Source of the DNA: an uncultured Chlorobiaceae bacterium
Lineage (GTDB): Bacteria; Bacteroidota; Chlorobiia; Chlorobiales; Chlorobiaceae
Reading direction: 5' to 3'
DNA length: 64,000 bases
Assembly: GCA_903895195.1 (NCBI GenBank)
Contig: CAITSZ010000012.1
Span: forward strand, 37,303-101,302
Under the pieces are notes generated by a model, which saw only the letters and a program-made list of their open reading frames with translations, was not told where the DNA came from and made no database searches. Positions 1-8,325 of the stretch are shown in pieces (positions within the stretch are counted from its first letter, which is position 1; the number at the start of each line of letters is the position of its first letter). The position numbers and the translations under genes were made by a program.

Positions 1-578
1 TCGGTAAGTGTCGGCACGTAAAAAAAATTCGCATAGCTCTCAGCCAGAAATGTCAGCTCACTATAGTAACCAAGATCCCAACGGTGGGCAGCGCCCTGTA
101 TAACAATCATTTTGCTTTCTGGACGCTGGACGATACTGGAACGCAAAAAACTGATATAGGGCGCGATTCCGGTTCCGGTAGCAACCATAATGATATCGGT
201 TCCGTCAGGCGTTTCATCAAGGCGGAAATGTCCGGTAATCTTTGTGCCGACATATATCCTGTCGCCGATATTGAGATTGAACAACCTCGGGGTCAGCTGA
301 CCTGATTTAACCTGTGAAATGTAAAACTCAAGATGCTGCGTTTCACTCGTTGAAGACGCAATGGAGTATGGCCTCTTGATCAGCTGGTCAGGCTGAGCCG
401 GATCAGATTCAATTGCTGAATTGGAAGAGCGCTTTTCAAATCCATAGAGACCAAGCAAGGTATTCTGACCGGCTTCAAACTCATTTTTTGGCTCATCGGT
501 TTTAATCTGAACAATCATGATATCCGGATTGACCATGATTTTACTTATTACCTCTGCGTTATAGATTGACGAATCCAT
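1..578 (-). CDS. Ferredoxin--NADP+ reductase (Fpr type), 3' end cut by window edge
   Basis: The frame is open from an ATG at 578 to the window edge and gives 192 residues. The N-terminal half is a FAD-binding barrel with the flavin motif RPYSIASS near residue 80. The second half begins the NADP-binding domain with ATGTGIAPYISFLR near residue 138. This order is that of ferredoxin/flavodoxin-NADP reductases, which pass electrons between ferredoxin and NADP(H) in the cytoplasm. An AAGGAG ribosome site lies about 8 bases before the ATG. The C-terminal NADP-binding part is outside the window. Green sulfur bacteria also have a thioredoxin-reductase-like FNR, so this Fpr-type protein could serve a different electron route. 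The family call is firm; the electron partner is not known. Confidence 0.85.
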   Translation of the reverse strand, partial: MDSSIYNAEVISKIMVNPDIMIVQIKTDEPKNEFEAGQNTLLGLYGFEKRSSNSAIESDPAQPDQLIKRPYSIASSTSETQHLEFYISQVKSGQLTPRLFNLNIGDRIYVGTKITGHFRLDETPDGTDIIMVATGTGIAPYISFLRSSIVQRPESKMIVIQGAAHRWDLGYYSELTFLAESYANFFYVPTLT

Positions 579-685
579 AAGCCCTGACTCCTTTATCCTG
601 ATAATTTATTTAATGCATTAAAGCGTTATATAGATGAACATACAGGTCGTGATAACCGTTCAGCAATGGTAAACCTTTGAACACA

Positions 686-1252
686 ATGCTTACTGAAAAC
701 AAGGTTTTCGAGAAAGTTTCCTTTAGTGAACATATCCTTTTAAAAGGCGTCTACGAAGAGTGTACGTTCAAAAACTGCAACTTTAACGGTGTTGATCTTT
801 CGGGAATTACATTCAGAACATGCTCATTCAATAGCTGTGATTTCAGTCTGACTATACTTAACAACACCATTCTGCAGGATGTACGGTTTCTGAACAGCAA
901 ACTTCTCGGCGTACAGTTTCATCAGTGCAATAAATTTCTGCTTCGGCTGAATTTTGAAAACTGCGTGTTAAAACTCTCGGTATTTTACAAGCTGAAGCTC
1001 AAAAACACAGTGTTTAAAAACTGCAATCTGCAAGAAGCTGATTTTTCGGAAGCCGACCTTACCGGAGCTGTTTTTGATAATTGCGATCTGCTTCTTGCGA
1101 CATTTATGCATACCAATCTCGAAAAAGCGGATTTCCGTTCGGCATCAAATTACTCAATCAATCCGGAAATAAACCGTATCAGAAAAGCCCGGTTCTCAAT
1201 ACCGGGGGTTACCGGGTTATTGACGACCTACGATATCGAGATCGAATGGTGA
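686..1252 (+). CDS. Pentapeptide-repeat protein
   Basis: The protein has 188 residues from the ATG at 686; a TTG at 677 could add three. It is built almost wholly of five-residue repeats of the A(D/N)LXX/F type, for example CNFNGVDLSG and ADFSEADLTGAVFDNCDL. Such repeats fold as a right-handed beta-helix. A non-matching stretch around residues 90-100 may be the break seen in Qnr-like DNA-gyrase-protecting members. Known members mimic DNA and protect gyrase, but many have no known role, so that function is only a possibility here. It stands alone, converging with the RND outer-membrane gene on the other strand 9 bases downstream. The repeat class is clear and the function is unassigned. Confidence 0.8.
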   Translation: MLTENKVFEKVSFSEHILLKGVYEECTFKNCNFNGVDLSGITFRTCSFNSCDFSLTILNNTILQDVRFLNSKLLGVQFHQCNKFLLRLNFENCVLKLSVFYKLKLKNTVFKNCNLQEADFSEADLTGAVFDNCDLLLATFMHTNLEKADFRSASNYSINPEINRIRKARFSIPGVTGLLTTYDIEIEW

Positions 1253-1261
1253 ATCCTTTTT

Positions 1262-2695
1262 TTACCTCCACCCCCCGCCTAATGAGCGGTAAAGCTCGGC
1301 CTTTACGGAATGATGCTGCCGACGGATATCGGCAAGGCTGAGTTCTGCCTGCAAAGCATTGGTCTGGGCGACAATGACTTCAAGATAGTTGGCCATGCCA
1401 CTCTGGAAGAGCATTGATGAATTGGCCACAGCATGATGAAGGGTTGCAACCCGTTCTTCGGCAATAACTTCCTGTGCTTTTATCTTTTCGAGCTGCACAA
1501 GGGCATTGGAGACCTCTTCTACCGCTTTCAGCAGCGACTGCTTGAACTCAAGTTCAGACTGCTCACGTTTTATTTTGGACTGTTCAAACTTGGCCTTCAA
1601 CTGTCCTCGCTGAAAAACCGGTTGAAGCACCCCGCCCTGCAGATAACTGAAGAGTGAACCCGGGGTCGAAAACCAGTCAGTGGATTTAAGCGCGTCAAGC
1701 CCCCCTGTAGCCATAACGGTAAAGGCAGGATAGAGATTTGCTTTGGCTTCTCCCATATCGGCATGAGCGACTCTGACAGCAAGCTCCGCCGCCCGAACGT
1801 CTGGACGGTTCTGAAGCAGAGTGGAAGGAATGCCAAGAGGAAGATCATCAGTAACTTTAGCACTGAAAAAAGATTTATCACGATTGACGGTGCCGGGCAT
1901 TCTACCGCATAGAGTACTGAGTGCATTTTCCTGCACTGCCATTTTTTGCTCAATCAGCGGTATCGATAAGGCTATGGACTGGCGGGAAGCCTCCTGCTGC
2001 TGAACGGCAAGTGAAGTAACCTGACCGGCCGTGTACTGAAATCCGATCATCTTCAGCGTGGTATCGGCGAGCGCCAGATTTTTTCTTGAAATATCAAGCT
2101 GCGAGTCGAGCATCAGAAGATTGTAATATCCGGAAGCAACATCGGCAACAAGTCTGGTTCGAACTGCTTTTGCGGCTTCTCCGGTCTTGAGGTATGAGGC
2201 TAAGGCTGATTTTTTCCGACTTCTGATTTTCCCCCAGATATCGGCTTCCCATGAAGCGGATGCAGATGCGACATAGTCTTGACGGGTTGTCTGAACACCG
2301 TTATCAGACGGAGTGGTACGTGTGTTCTGAACTCCAATGCTGAGCGCGGGAAGAAGTCCTAACTGTGCGGAATTAAGAGTCTGTCGAGCAATATCAATAT
2401 TTTTCAGCCCAACCTGAAGGTCAATATTGTTCGCCACAGCAGTGTCGATAAGCGCCCGCAGTGTGGCGTCAGCAAAAAAACTCCGATATGGCAATAGCGC
2501 TATGACCGAATCTGCAGAAACCGCTGCATCAGGAAAAGTGCCACGATAAGAGCCTGGCAATGCAACATCAGGTTTCTTGTACTCATGGGTGACTCCACAT
2601 GCACCGAGAGAGATGAACATTAAAAGCCGGAAACAGGCAAATATATAACCGTTCGGGTTTTTTCTCATAGAAAGACCTTTAATAGAATATTTCAC
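1262..2695 (-). CDS. RND efflux outer-membrane lipoprotein (NodT/OprM family)
   Basis: 477 residues. After a basic N-terminus and hydrophobic stretch there is a lipobox, SLGAC, so the mature protein is probably lipidated at Cys33. Family features include the early sequence YKKPDVALPGSY, the coiled-coil hairpin segments, and the second-half repeat with RPDVRAAELAVRVAHADMGEAKANLYP. It ends in the typical YRSLGGGW. It would form the trimeric outer-membrane and periplasmic tunnel for the pump encoded just upstream. It starts 4 bases after the pump gene stops and is the last gene of a three-gene operon. A second ATG at residue 10 is an alternative start. Confidence 0.9.
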   Translation of the reverse strand: MKYSIKGLSMRKNPNGYIFACFRLLMFISLGACGVTHEYKKPDVALPGSYRGTFPDAAVSADSVIALLPYRSFFADATLRALIDTAVANNIDLQVGLKNIDIARQTLNSAQLGLLPALSIGVQNTRTTPSDNGVQTTRQDYVASASASWEADIWGKIRSRKKSALASYLKTGEAAKAVRTRLVADVASGYYNLLMLDSQLDISRKNLALADTTLKMIGFQYTAGQVTSLAVQQQEASRQSIALSIPLIEQKMAVQENALSTLCGRMPGTVNRDKSFFSAKVTDDLPLGIPSTLLQNRPDVRAAELAVRVAHADMGEAKANLYPAFTVMATGGLDALKSTDWFSTPGSLFSYLQGGVLQPVFQRGQLKAKFEQSKIKREQSELEFKQSLLKAVEEVSNALVQLEKIKAQEVIAEERVATLHHAVANSSMLFQSGMANYLEVIVAQTNALQAELSLADIRRQHHSVKAELYRSLGGGWR

Positions 2696-2699
2696 TTCA

Positions 2700-5600
2700 T
2701 CATGCCTTTACGGAGTGATCTTTTTCATGTTGTAAAACTTCTTCAAGAAGATCTCCTGCTTCCACTATGGGAGCTGCCATACCAGTAAGGCGCTCTTGGA
2801 GATGCTGGAATGCAATAAAGAGAACCGGCACAATAAAAAGACCAAGCACCATACCCATAAACATTCCGCCAATAGCTGCGGCTCCGATAGAGTGGTTGCC
2901 CTGAGCGCTCGGCCCCGAAACAAAGAGAAGCGGAATAAGCCCTGCGATAAAGGCAAGCGAGGTCATGATAATAGGCCTTAGCCTCGCCTTTGCACCGGAA
3001 ATTGCTGATGCTGAGAGGGAAAAACCTTCAATTCTACGTTGAAGGGCAAACTCAACGATAAGGATCGCGTTTTTGGCCAGTAACCCGATAAGCATGATAA
3101 CGGCTACCTGAACATAGATGTTGTTGGCGATGCCGGCAAACTTTAGGCCGCAATAGACTCCCAGCAGACCTGTCGGGATGGAAAGCATGACAGCGAGAGG
3201 AAGCAGATAGCTTTCAAACAGAGCAGAGAGCAGAAAATAGACAAAGATCACCGAGAGCGCGAAGATAAAAATCAGCCCGCCGCTTCCATCAAGTTCTTCT
3301 CGGCTCTGACCTTTCCAGTCGAAGCTGTAGCCTGTGGGAAGGTTCGTTTTGGCCACCGCTTCAAAGGCCTTGATGGCCTGGCCGGTACTGAAACCAGGTT
3401 TAACGACAGCATTAACAGAAACAGCATTGAAGATGTTGAAATGGTCAACCGATTCTGTACCGAAGACCCTTTTCAGGCTGATGACTGAGCTGACGGGCAC
3501 CATATCACCTTGAGAGTTTTTAACAAAAATCCCCTTCAAGGATGAGGCGTCAGTGCGGTCAAGGGGTTCCGACTGCATGACAACGCGATAGTATTTTCCG
3601 AATCGATTAAAATCCGATGCCTGCTGGCTTCCGTTGAATGCTTGAAGAACCATTAATACATCGCTGACGCTAAGGCCGAGCTGCGCGGCTTTGATATTGT
3701 CGACCTCAAGTTCGTATTGGGGAAATGTCGGTTTGAAGGTCGTAAAGGCAAACCCTATTTCGGGACGCTTGGTCACTTCGCTGATAAAGCTTTCTGAAAT
3801 GCTGCCTAATTTAGCAAGAGAGCCTCCGGTTCTGTCCTGCAGGACAAATTCAAGCCCTCCCACTGCGCTGAAGCCCGGAACTGTAGGCTGTGCAAGAGCA
3901 AAAAAGGCGCCTTCCCTATTGCTCAGTTTTTTGGTTATGGTCGCAAGAACCGTCTTGATATTACCGTCAGGGCCTCGTTTATCTTTATCTTTAAGCTGAA
4001 TCAACAGAACGCCTGAAGATGGCGAGTAGCTTCGTGAGAGAATATTAACACCGGAAACTGCCATTACCTTTTCAAGAGCCGGCATGGTGCTGCGCAGAGT
4101 TACTGCTGCATTGTCCATGGCTGTCTGGGTACGAGCAAAGGATGCACCGGGTGGAAGAGTGACTGAGACAATCACAAAGCCGTTGTCTTCGTCGGGAATA
4201 AATCCTGTCGGCAACGTTTTAAATAACCAGAATGAAAGCCCGATTATCAGGGCAAGGAGAGTATAGGAAAATCGTTTGTTGCGAATCAAAAAGACCAGGC
4301 TTCCGATATATTTTTTTTTCAACGCTTCAAATCCTGTATTGAACGCCACAAAAAAACGATGCCCTAATGCTCCGAATTTTTTCAGCTTCTCGTGTTTACC
4401 TGCACTGCTTTCCTGATGAAGATCTTTGAGAAACAGGGCACAAAGAGCAGGGCTGAGCGTCAAAGCGTTCAGTGCTGAAATTAGAATGGCGATAGCGAGA
4501 GTGAAGGCAAACTGCCTATAAAAGACACCGGTTGAGCCTTGAAGAAAGCCAACAGGTAAAAAAACCGATGACATTACAAGAGTAATGGTAATAATGGCTT
4601 TGGTAATCTCCCTCATAGCTGCAACTGTCGCAACTTTGGCCGGGTATTGCTTTTGCTCCATTTTTGCATGCACGGCCTCGACAACAACAATGGCATCATC
4701 AACGACAATACCGATAGCCAGCACCAACCCGAAAAGCGTGAGAACGTTAATGGAAAATCCGAACAGGTTCATGAAATAGAAGGTTCCGATAATGGCGACC
4801 GGAACAGCAATTGCAGGAATAAGGGTTGAACGAAAATCCTGCAGAAAGAGGAATACCACAAGAAATACGAGCAGAAATGCTTCGAGAAGGGTGTGCTGAA
4901 CCTGTTCAATCGATTGGTCAACAACCTTTTTGGCGCTGTACGGAATGGAGTATTTGATCCCTGTAGGGAATGATACCGATGCTTTTTCCATAACCTTGCG
5001 CAGGCCGGTTTCAACCTCGTTGGCATTAGATCCCGGAGATTGAAAAATTGAAAGCACGACGGCATTCTGAGCGTTTGCCTTGGTATCGATCGCGTAGCGG
5101 TAGGCTCCGAACTCAACTCTGGCGATATCGCCAAGCTTGAGGATGGAACCGTCAGGATTGGAGCGGATGACCATCTGCTCATAATCACCGGGGTAGGGAT
5201 TCTTTCCTTTATATTTGACGACATACTGCATCGCTTCAGAGCTGTTTTCGCCGAACGATCCGGGAGCAGCCTCAAGGTTCTGGCTCCGAATGGCAGACAG
5301 TACCTCCTGAGGTGTAACCTTAGAGGCTGCCATCTGCTGTGGCCTGAGCCAGATACGCATGGAGTAATCAAGATTGCCATAGACGACAACCTGACCTACT
5401 CCAGGAACCCTTGACAAGTCGTCAACAATATTGATTTTGGCATAGTTTTGCAGAAAAATCTGATCGAGGTTTTTATCATCGCTCGCTATACTGATGAGCA
5501 TGATCTGACTGTTCTGACGCTTGACTGTCGTAATACCTATCTGGTTCACCTCGGCCGGGAGATGGCTTGTGGCTTGCGCAACGCGGTTCTGAACATTGAC

Positions 5601-5912
5601 AGCTGCCTGATCGGCGTTTGTTCCCTGTTTGAAATAGACTGTTAGAGACAGAGAGCCATCATTGGAGGAGGTTGAGGTCATGTAGGTCATGTTTTCAACT
5701 CCGTTGATCGCTTCTTCGATCGGAGGGGCTACTGATCGACCAACAGTTTCAGCACTGGCACCGGGATAACTTGCTGATACGACTACACTGGGAGGGGCAA
5801 TATCCGGAAATCGTGTAATCGGCAACTGGTATATGCCTACCATACCAAGAATGACAAGAATAACCGATATGACTGTTGCGAGAACAGGTCTTGATATAAA
5901 TTTTTCAAACAT
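2700..5912 (-). CDS. RND multidrug efflux pump, inner-membrane subunit (HAE1/AcrB family)
   Basis: 1070 residues from the ATG at 5912, which begins MFEKFISRPV, the usual start of the family. A longer frame to 6005 would overlap the upstream adaptor gene and has no family support. Twelve membrane segments and two large periplasmic loops are evident. The proton-relay Asp pair lies in TM4 ([11 protein letters not shown]) and the TM10 Lys lies in [13 protein letters not shown]. The protein exchanges protons for exported small molecules and works with the adaptor upstream and the outer-membrane factor downstream. No local regulator gene accompanies this operon, unlike the second RND set at 44-50 kb. 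The substrate cannot be predicted. Confidence 0.93.
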   Translation of the reverse strand: MFEKFISRPVLATVISVILVILGMVGIYQLPITRFPDIAPPSVVVSASYPGASAETVGRSVAPPIEEAINGVENMTYMTSTSSNDGSLSLTVYFKQGTNADQAAVNVQNRVAQATSHLPAEVNQIGITTVKRQNSQIMLISIASDDKNLDQIFLQNYAKINIVDDLSRVPGVGQVVVYGNLDYSMRIWLRPQQMAASKVTPQEVLSAIRSQNLEAAPGSFGENSSEAMQYVVKYKGKNPYPGDYEQMVIRSNPDGSILKLGDIARVEFGAYRYAIDTKANAQNAVVLSIFQSPGSNANEVETGLRKVMEKASVSFPTGIKYSIPYSAKKVVDQSIEQVQHTLLEAFLLVFLVVFLFLQDFRSTLIPAIAVPVAIIGTFYFMNLFGFSINVLTLFGLVLAIGIVVDDAIVVVEAVHAKMEQKQYPAKVATVAAMREITKAIITITLVMSSVFLPVGFLQGSTGVFYRQFAFTLAIAILISALNALTLSPALCALFLKDLHQESSAGKHEKLKKFGALGHRFFVAFNTGFEALKKKYIGSLVFLIRNKRFSYTLLALIIGLSFWLFKTLPTGFIPDEDNGFVIVSVTLPPGASFARTQTAMDNAAVTLRSTMPALEKVMAVSGVNILSRSYSPSSGVLLIQLKDKDKRGPDGNIKTVLATITKKLSNREGAFFALAQPTVPGFSAVGGLEFVLQDRTGGSLAKLGSISESFISEVTKRPEIGFAFTTFKPTFPQYELEVDNIKAAQLGLSVSDVLMVLQAFNGSQQASDFNRFGKYYRVVMQSEPLDRTDASSLKGIFVKNSQGDMVPVSSVISLKRVFGTESVDHFNIFNAVSVNAVVKPGFSTGQAIKAFEAVAKTNLPTGYSFDWKGQSREELDGSGGLIFIFALSVIFVYFLLSALFESYLLPLAVMLSIPTGLLGVYCGLKFAGIANNIYVQVAVIMLIGLLAKNAILIVEFALQRRIEGFSLSASAISGAKARLRPIIMTSLAFIAGLIPLLFVSGPSAQGNHSIGAAAIGGMFMGMVLGLFIVPVLFIAFQHLQERLTGMAAPIVEAGDLLEEVLQHEKDHSVKA

Positions 5913-5961
5913 AGATTGGGGGGTTGGACTCAGCAAAATCGTTATACAAAAAAAGCTTATT

Positions 5962-7137
5962 TCACATAACCTTAACCGCCTTGGAATCTGCCTGTTCCGG
6001 ACCACTTTTCAGCGGGTTGATAACCATGCCGTCTTTCAATTTTTCTATGCCCGCTGTTACAATAATGTCGCCTTGTTTCAGGCCGGAACTGACGATGTAA
6101 TTATTACCGCTCTTTCCTGAAACCTTTACGACCCGTTCCCTCACCTTATTGTCTTTTTCGAGAAAGAATACAAAGATTTTATCCTGCAACTCAACCGTCG
6201 CAGCCTGAGGAACAAGAAGTGCATTATGAACCGGCAATTCAAAAACCACCTTCCCTGTATTGCCTGAACGGAGAATACCCTGAGGATTGGAGAAGACCGC
6301 CCTTATGCGAAGCGAAGCTGTTGTTTGATCAAACTGCCCGCTAATGGAACCTATAACTCCTTTTTCGGGATATCGGGCGCCATCCGACATAACTAGTGAG
6401 ACAGGGTGAATCTGCTGCAGCTTTTCCTGTATGGTTCTACCGGGATACTGCTGGCGAAAAATCGTAAAGTCGTTTTCACTCATGCTGAAATAGGCGTAGA
6501 CTTGACTTACATCGCAGAGAAGTGTGAGCCATTGGCTCTGGTTTTTACTGACCAGACTTCCAAGCCGGAAGGGTATTTTTCCTATATAACCATTTACTGT
6601 CGCTTTGACGACGGTATATTCGAGATCAATCTGTGCGGAACGGCTGGCGGCTTTTGCCTGTTCGACTGCAGATTGAGCGGCATGGGTGTTGGCTGTGGCG
6701 GTTTTTAGCTGAATATCAGAGATAACCTTGTTCTGCACCAGCGGAACAAGTTTTTCCTCGTCAAGTTTTGCAACAACAAGTCTGGCTTCGGCGGCATGTT
6801 GAGAGGCAAGTGAACTGTTGTAATGCTCCCGGTATACCCGATCGTCTATTTTAAACAGGGGTTGGCCTGCCTTGACATATGAGCCTTCGTCGACATAGAT
6901 AGTCTCCAACATGCCGTCAACCTGGGGACGGACTTCAACATTGACTTTTCCTTCGAGAAGTGCGGAATAAACGGTGGTAACAATTGCATCTGAAAAATTA
7001 ACCGTCATAACCGGCAAAGAGGGTTTTGGCTTAATTGCTGCATCATTGCCAGGACCGCAGCCAGAAAAGAGGATCGGCAAGGACATTCCGAGAACTGACG
7101 AGAACCTCACAAACCAGTTTTTCAGTTTATTCTTCAT
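5962..7137 (-). CDS. RND efflux periplasmic adaptor (membrane fusion protein), lipoprotein
   Basis: 391 residues. The signal peptide ends in a lipobox, LFSGC, giving a lipidated Cys27. The body follows the MFP order: a lipoyl half-domain with VRPQVDGMLETIYVDEGSYVKAGQPLF, a helical hairpin, the second lipoyl half (VKATVNGYIGKIPFRLGSLV), and a beta-barrel and membrane-proximal domain ending near GLKQGDIIVTAGIEKLKDGM. It should bridge the RND pump and the outer-membrane channel. It is the first gene of the operon; 49 bases separate it from the pump start. The start is the first ATG of the frame and gives a normal signal peptide. Confidence 0.92.
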   Translation of the reverse strand: MKNKLKNWFVRFSSVLGMSLPILFSGCGPGNDAAIKPKPSLPVMTVNFSDAIVTTVYSALLEGKVNVEVRPQVDGMLETIYVDEGSYVKAGQPLFKIDDRVYREHYNSSLASQHAAEARLVVAKLDEEKLVPLVQNKVISDIQLKTATANTHAAQSAVEQAKAASRSAQIDLEYTVVKATVNGYIGKIPFRLGSLVSKNQSQWLTLLCDVSQVYAYFSMSENDFTIFRQQYPGRTIQEKLQQIHPVSLVMSDGARYPEKGVIGSISGQFDQTTASLRIRAVFSNPQGILRSGNTGKVVFELPVHNALLVPQAATVELQDKIFVFFLEKDNKVRERVVKVSGKSGNNYIVSSGLKQGDIIVTAGIEKLKDGMVINPLKSGPEQADSKAVKVM

Positions 7138-7224
7138 TTATCATTTTTTTTTATCCGCTGAAAACATGTTCAACGCGTCTTTTGATGATACCTGAAAGAC
7201 TCGAATGTCCAAGTTCATAAAGAG

Positions 7225-7259
7225 GCCGATCTTTTAACATCAAGAATCGGCTTTTTTTT
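7225..7259 (+). terminator. Hairpin followed by a T-run
   Basis: GCCGAT at 7225-7230 pairs with ATCGGC at 7246-7251 and is followed directly by eight T residues. The form is that of an intrinsic terminator read on the plus strand. No plus-strand gene ends here, so it may stop antisense transcription running out of the divergent RND operon, or be a relic. Confidence 0.45.
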
Positions 7260-7736
7260 GAACTTGCCAGAAACAATCAATTACTCTTTCAGCACAATAA
7301 CTTTGTTGTCGAAACTAACCTATAACTGGCAATAACACAGGAATTTCATAAATATTTTGACATCATAACGGTTATTCACCTATAAATATTACCTGTCACT
7401 AAATGTAACAATAAACTGCATAAAGAAAGTGCTGAGGGCTGGGTTAAGAAAGAAAGTTGGCAGTGGGCAGTTGGCGGAACTGGGGAATGGGACTGATAGT
7501 AACTATATGGCGGATATAGGAGTTACAGATCACGGAGATTTGTAACAGGACGTTCGAAATGACAGTTGGAAAAAGTCAACTGAGAGATCCGTCATCGCAT
7601 TCGGGATGACTGAAATGAAAGTGTCGTAGAGCAGGTATGGCACAGTTAGCATCCCTATTAACATGTAGAGCCAGCATAACGTACGCCAGGCAAAAACGTG
7701 CACTAAGAAGGGGGTTAACCGACGGGGTGTCCTCTT
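7260..7736. other. Gene-free stretch with short heptamer-repeat patch
   Basis: No credible coding frame. Around 7428-7475 there is a short patch of heptanucleotide motifs (GTGCTGA-like and GTTGGCA-like) related to the long tandem arrays near 36.9 and 37.6 kb. Around 7690-7734 the sequence resembles the 3' flank seen after other Nif11 genes: on the minus strand a GGTTAACCCCC segment, then CGTTTTTGCCTGGCG. Confidence 0.6.
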
Positions 7737-7976
7737 TCAACAGTTTCTTTTAAAAATAGAATGATTTAAAAAAAACAAACCCCCTGCGGCCTCATCAAGC
7801 TCCTCGTCGCTTAGCTCTCCTACGACCTCTTTAATCTCCTCCTCGCTACAATCAAACCCTTCGCTTTTGATGAGATTAAAGCGCTCCGCAACATCCTCGA
7901 TAGCCAAAACACGCTCTTTAAAAGCAACGTCCGACTTCATCTTCACGATGAACGCTCTTGCCTGATCTAATGACAT
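7737..7976 (-). CDS. Nif11-type RiPP precursor A
   Basis: 79 residues. Residues 1-66 are a Nif11-class leader beginning MSLDQARAFIVKMKSD. It continues with the helical segment AIEDVAERFNLIKSEGFDCS and ends in the acidic stretch GELSDEELDEAAGG. The double Gly is the expected cut site of a C39 peptidase, such as that of the ABC transporter at 26.9-29.1 kb. The predicted core is LFFLNHSIFKRNC: 13 residues, aromatic-rich, with a single Cys at the very end. A perfect AAGGAGG site precedes the ATG. It belongs to the DCSE leader subgroup together with B, D and G. The core resembles no known peptide family I can name. Confidence 0.88.
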   Translation of the reverse strand: MSLDQARAFIVKMKSDVAFKERVLAIEDVAERFNLIKSEGFDCSEEEIKEVVGELSDEELDEAAGGLFFLNHSIFKRNC

Positions 7977-8325
7977 GAGATCCTCCTTTGGGGTTAAGTA
8001 ATGACCTTATCACTTGAAGCTACGCGTTACCGACAGCAATTGCAAAAGCAGTAATGTCCCCGCCGCACACCGGTGCCTCGCTGCCTGCAAAGCGCTGCAC
8101 TGCGCATTGAACGGGCTCCGTTTGCGCAGCACAGCTTTTGCTCAGGCGCTTGCTGCGGCTCGATGCCCCCAGGTTGTTCAGCCTCCCTCCGCTGCATTCC
8201 GCTGAAGCGGCATTGACGCTATGGGTGGCAGCACAACTCACCACGTTGTGAAACTTGTAAAAAGTTGGGAATTTAAGTATTGTTTTTTGTACGAGACATT
8301 GTTTTAACCCCCACCCTCCCCGCCA
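7977..8325. repeat. Precursor A upstream region with GC-rich island repeat
   Basis: Contains the 5' leader and promoter of precursor A, nearly identical over about 75 bases to the region upstream of precursor B (10872-10950). This is followed by a GC-rich segment (about 8060-8220) with motifs such as GGGCTCCGTTTGCGCAGCA and CCGCTGCATTCCGCTG. These motifs recur around 13.5, 14.2-14.4 and 22.7 kb. Confidence 0.6.
8017..8045 (-). promoter_or_regulatory. Conserved Nif11-cassette promoter (precursor A)
   Basis: On the minus strand TTGCAA (8045-8040), a 17-base spacer, then TAGCTT (8022-8017), about 40 bases before the start codon. The same layout recurs before every intact precursor gene in the window, with different spacer sequences between subgroups. 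Confidence 0.65.
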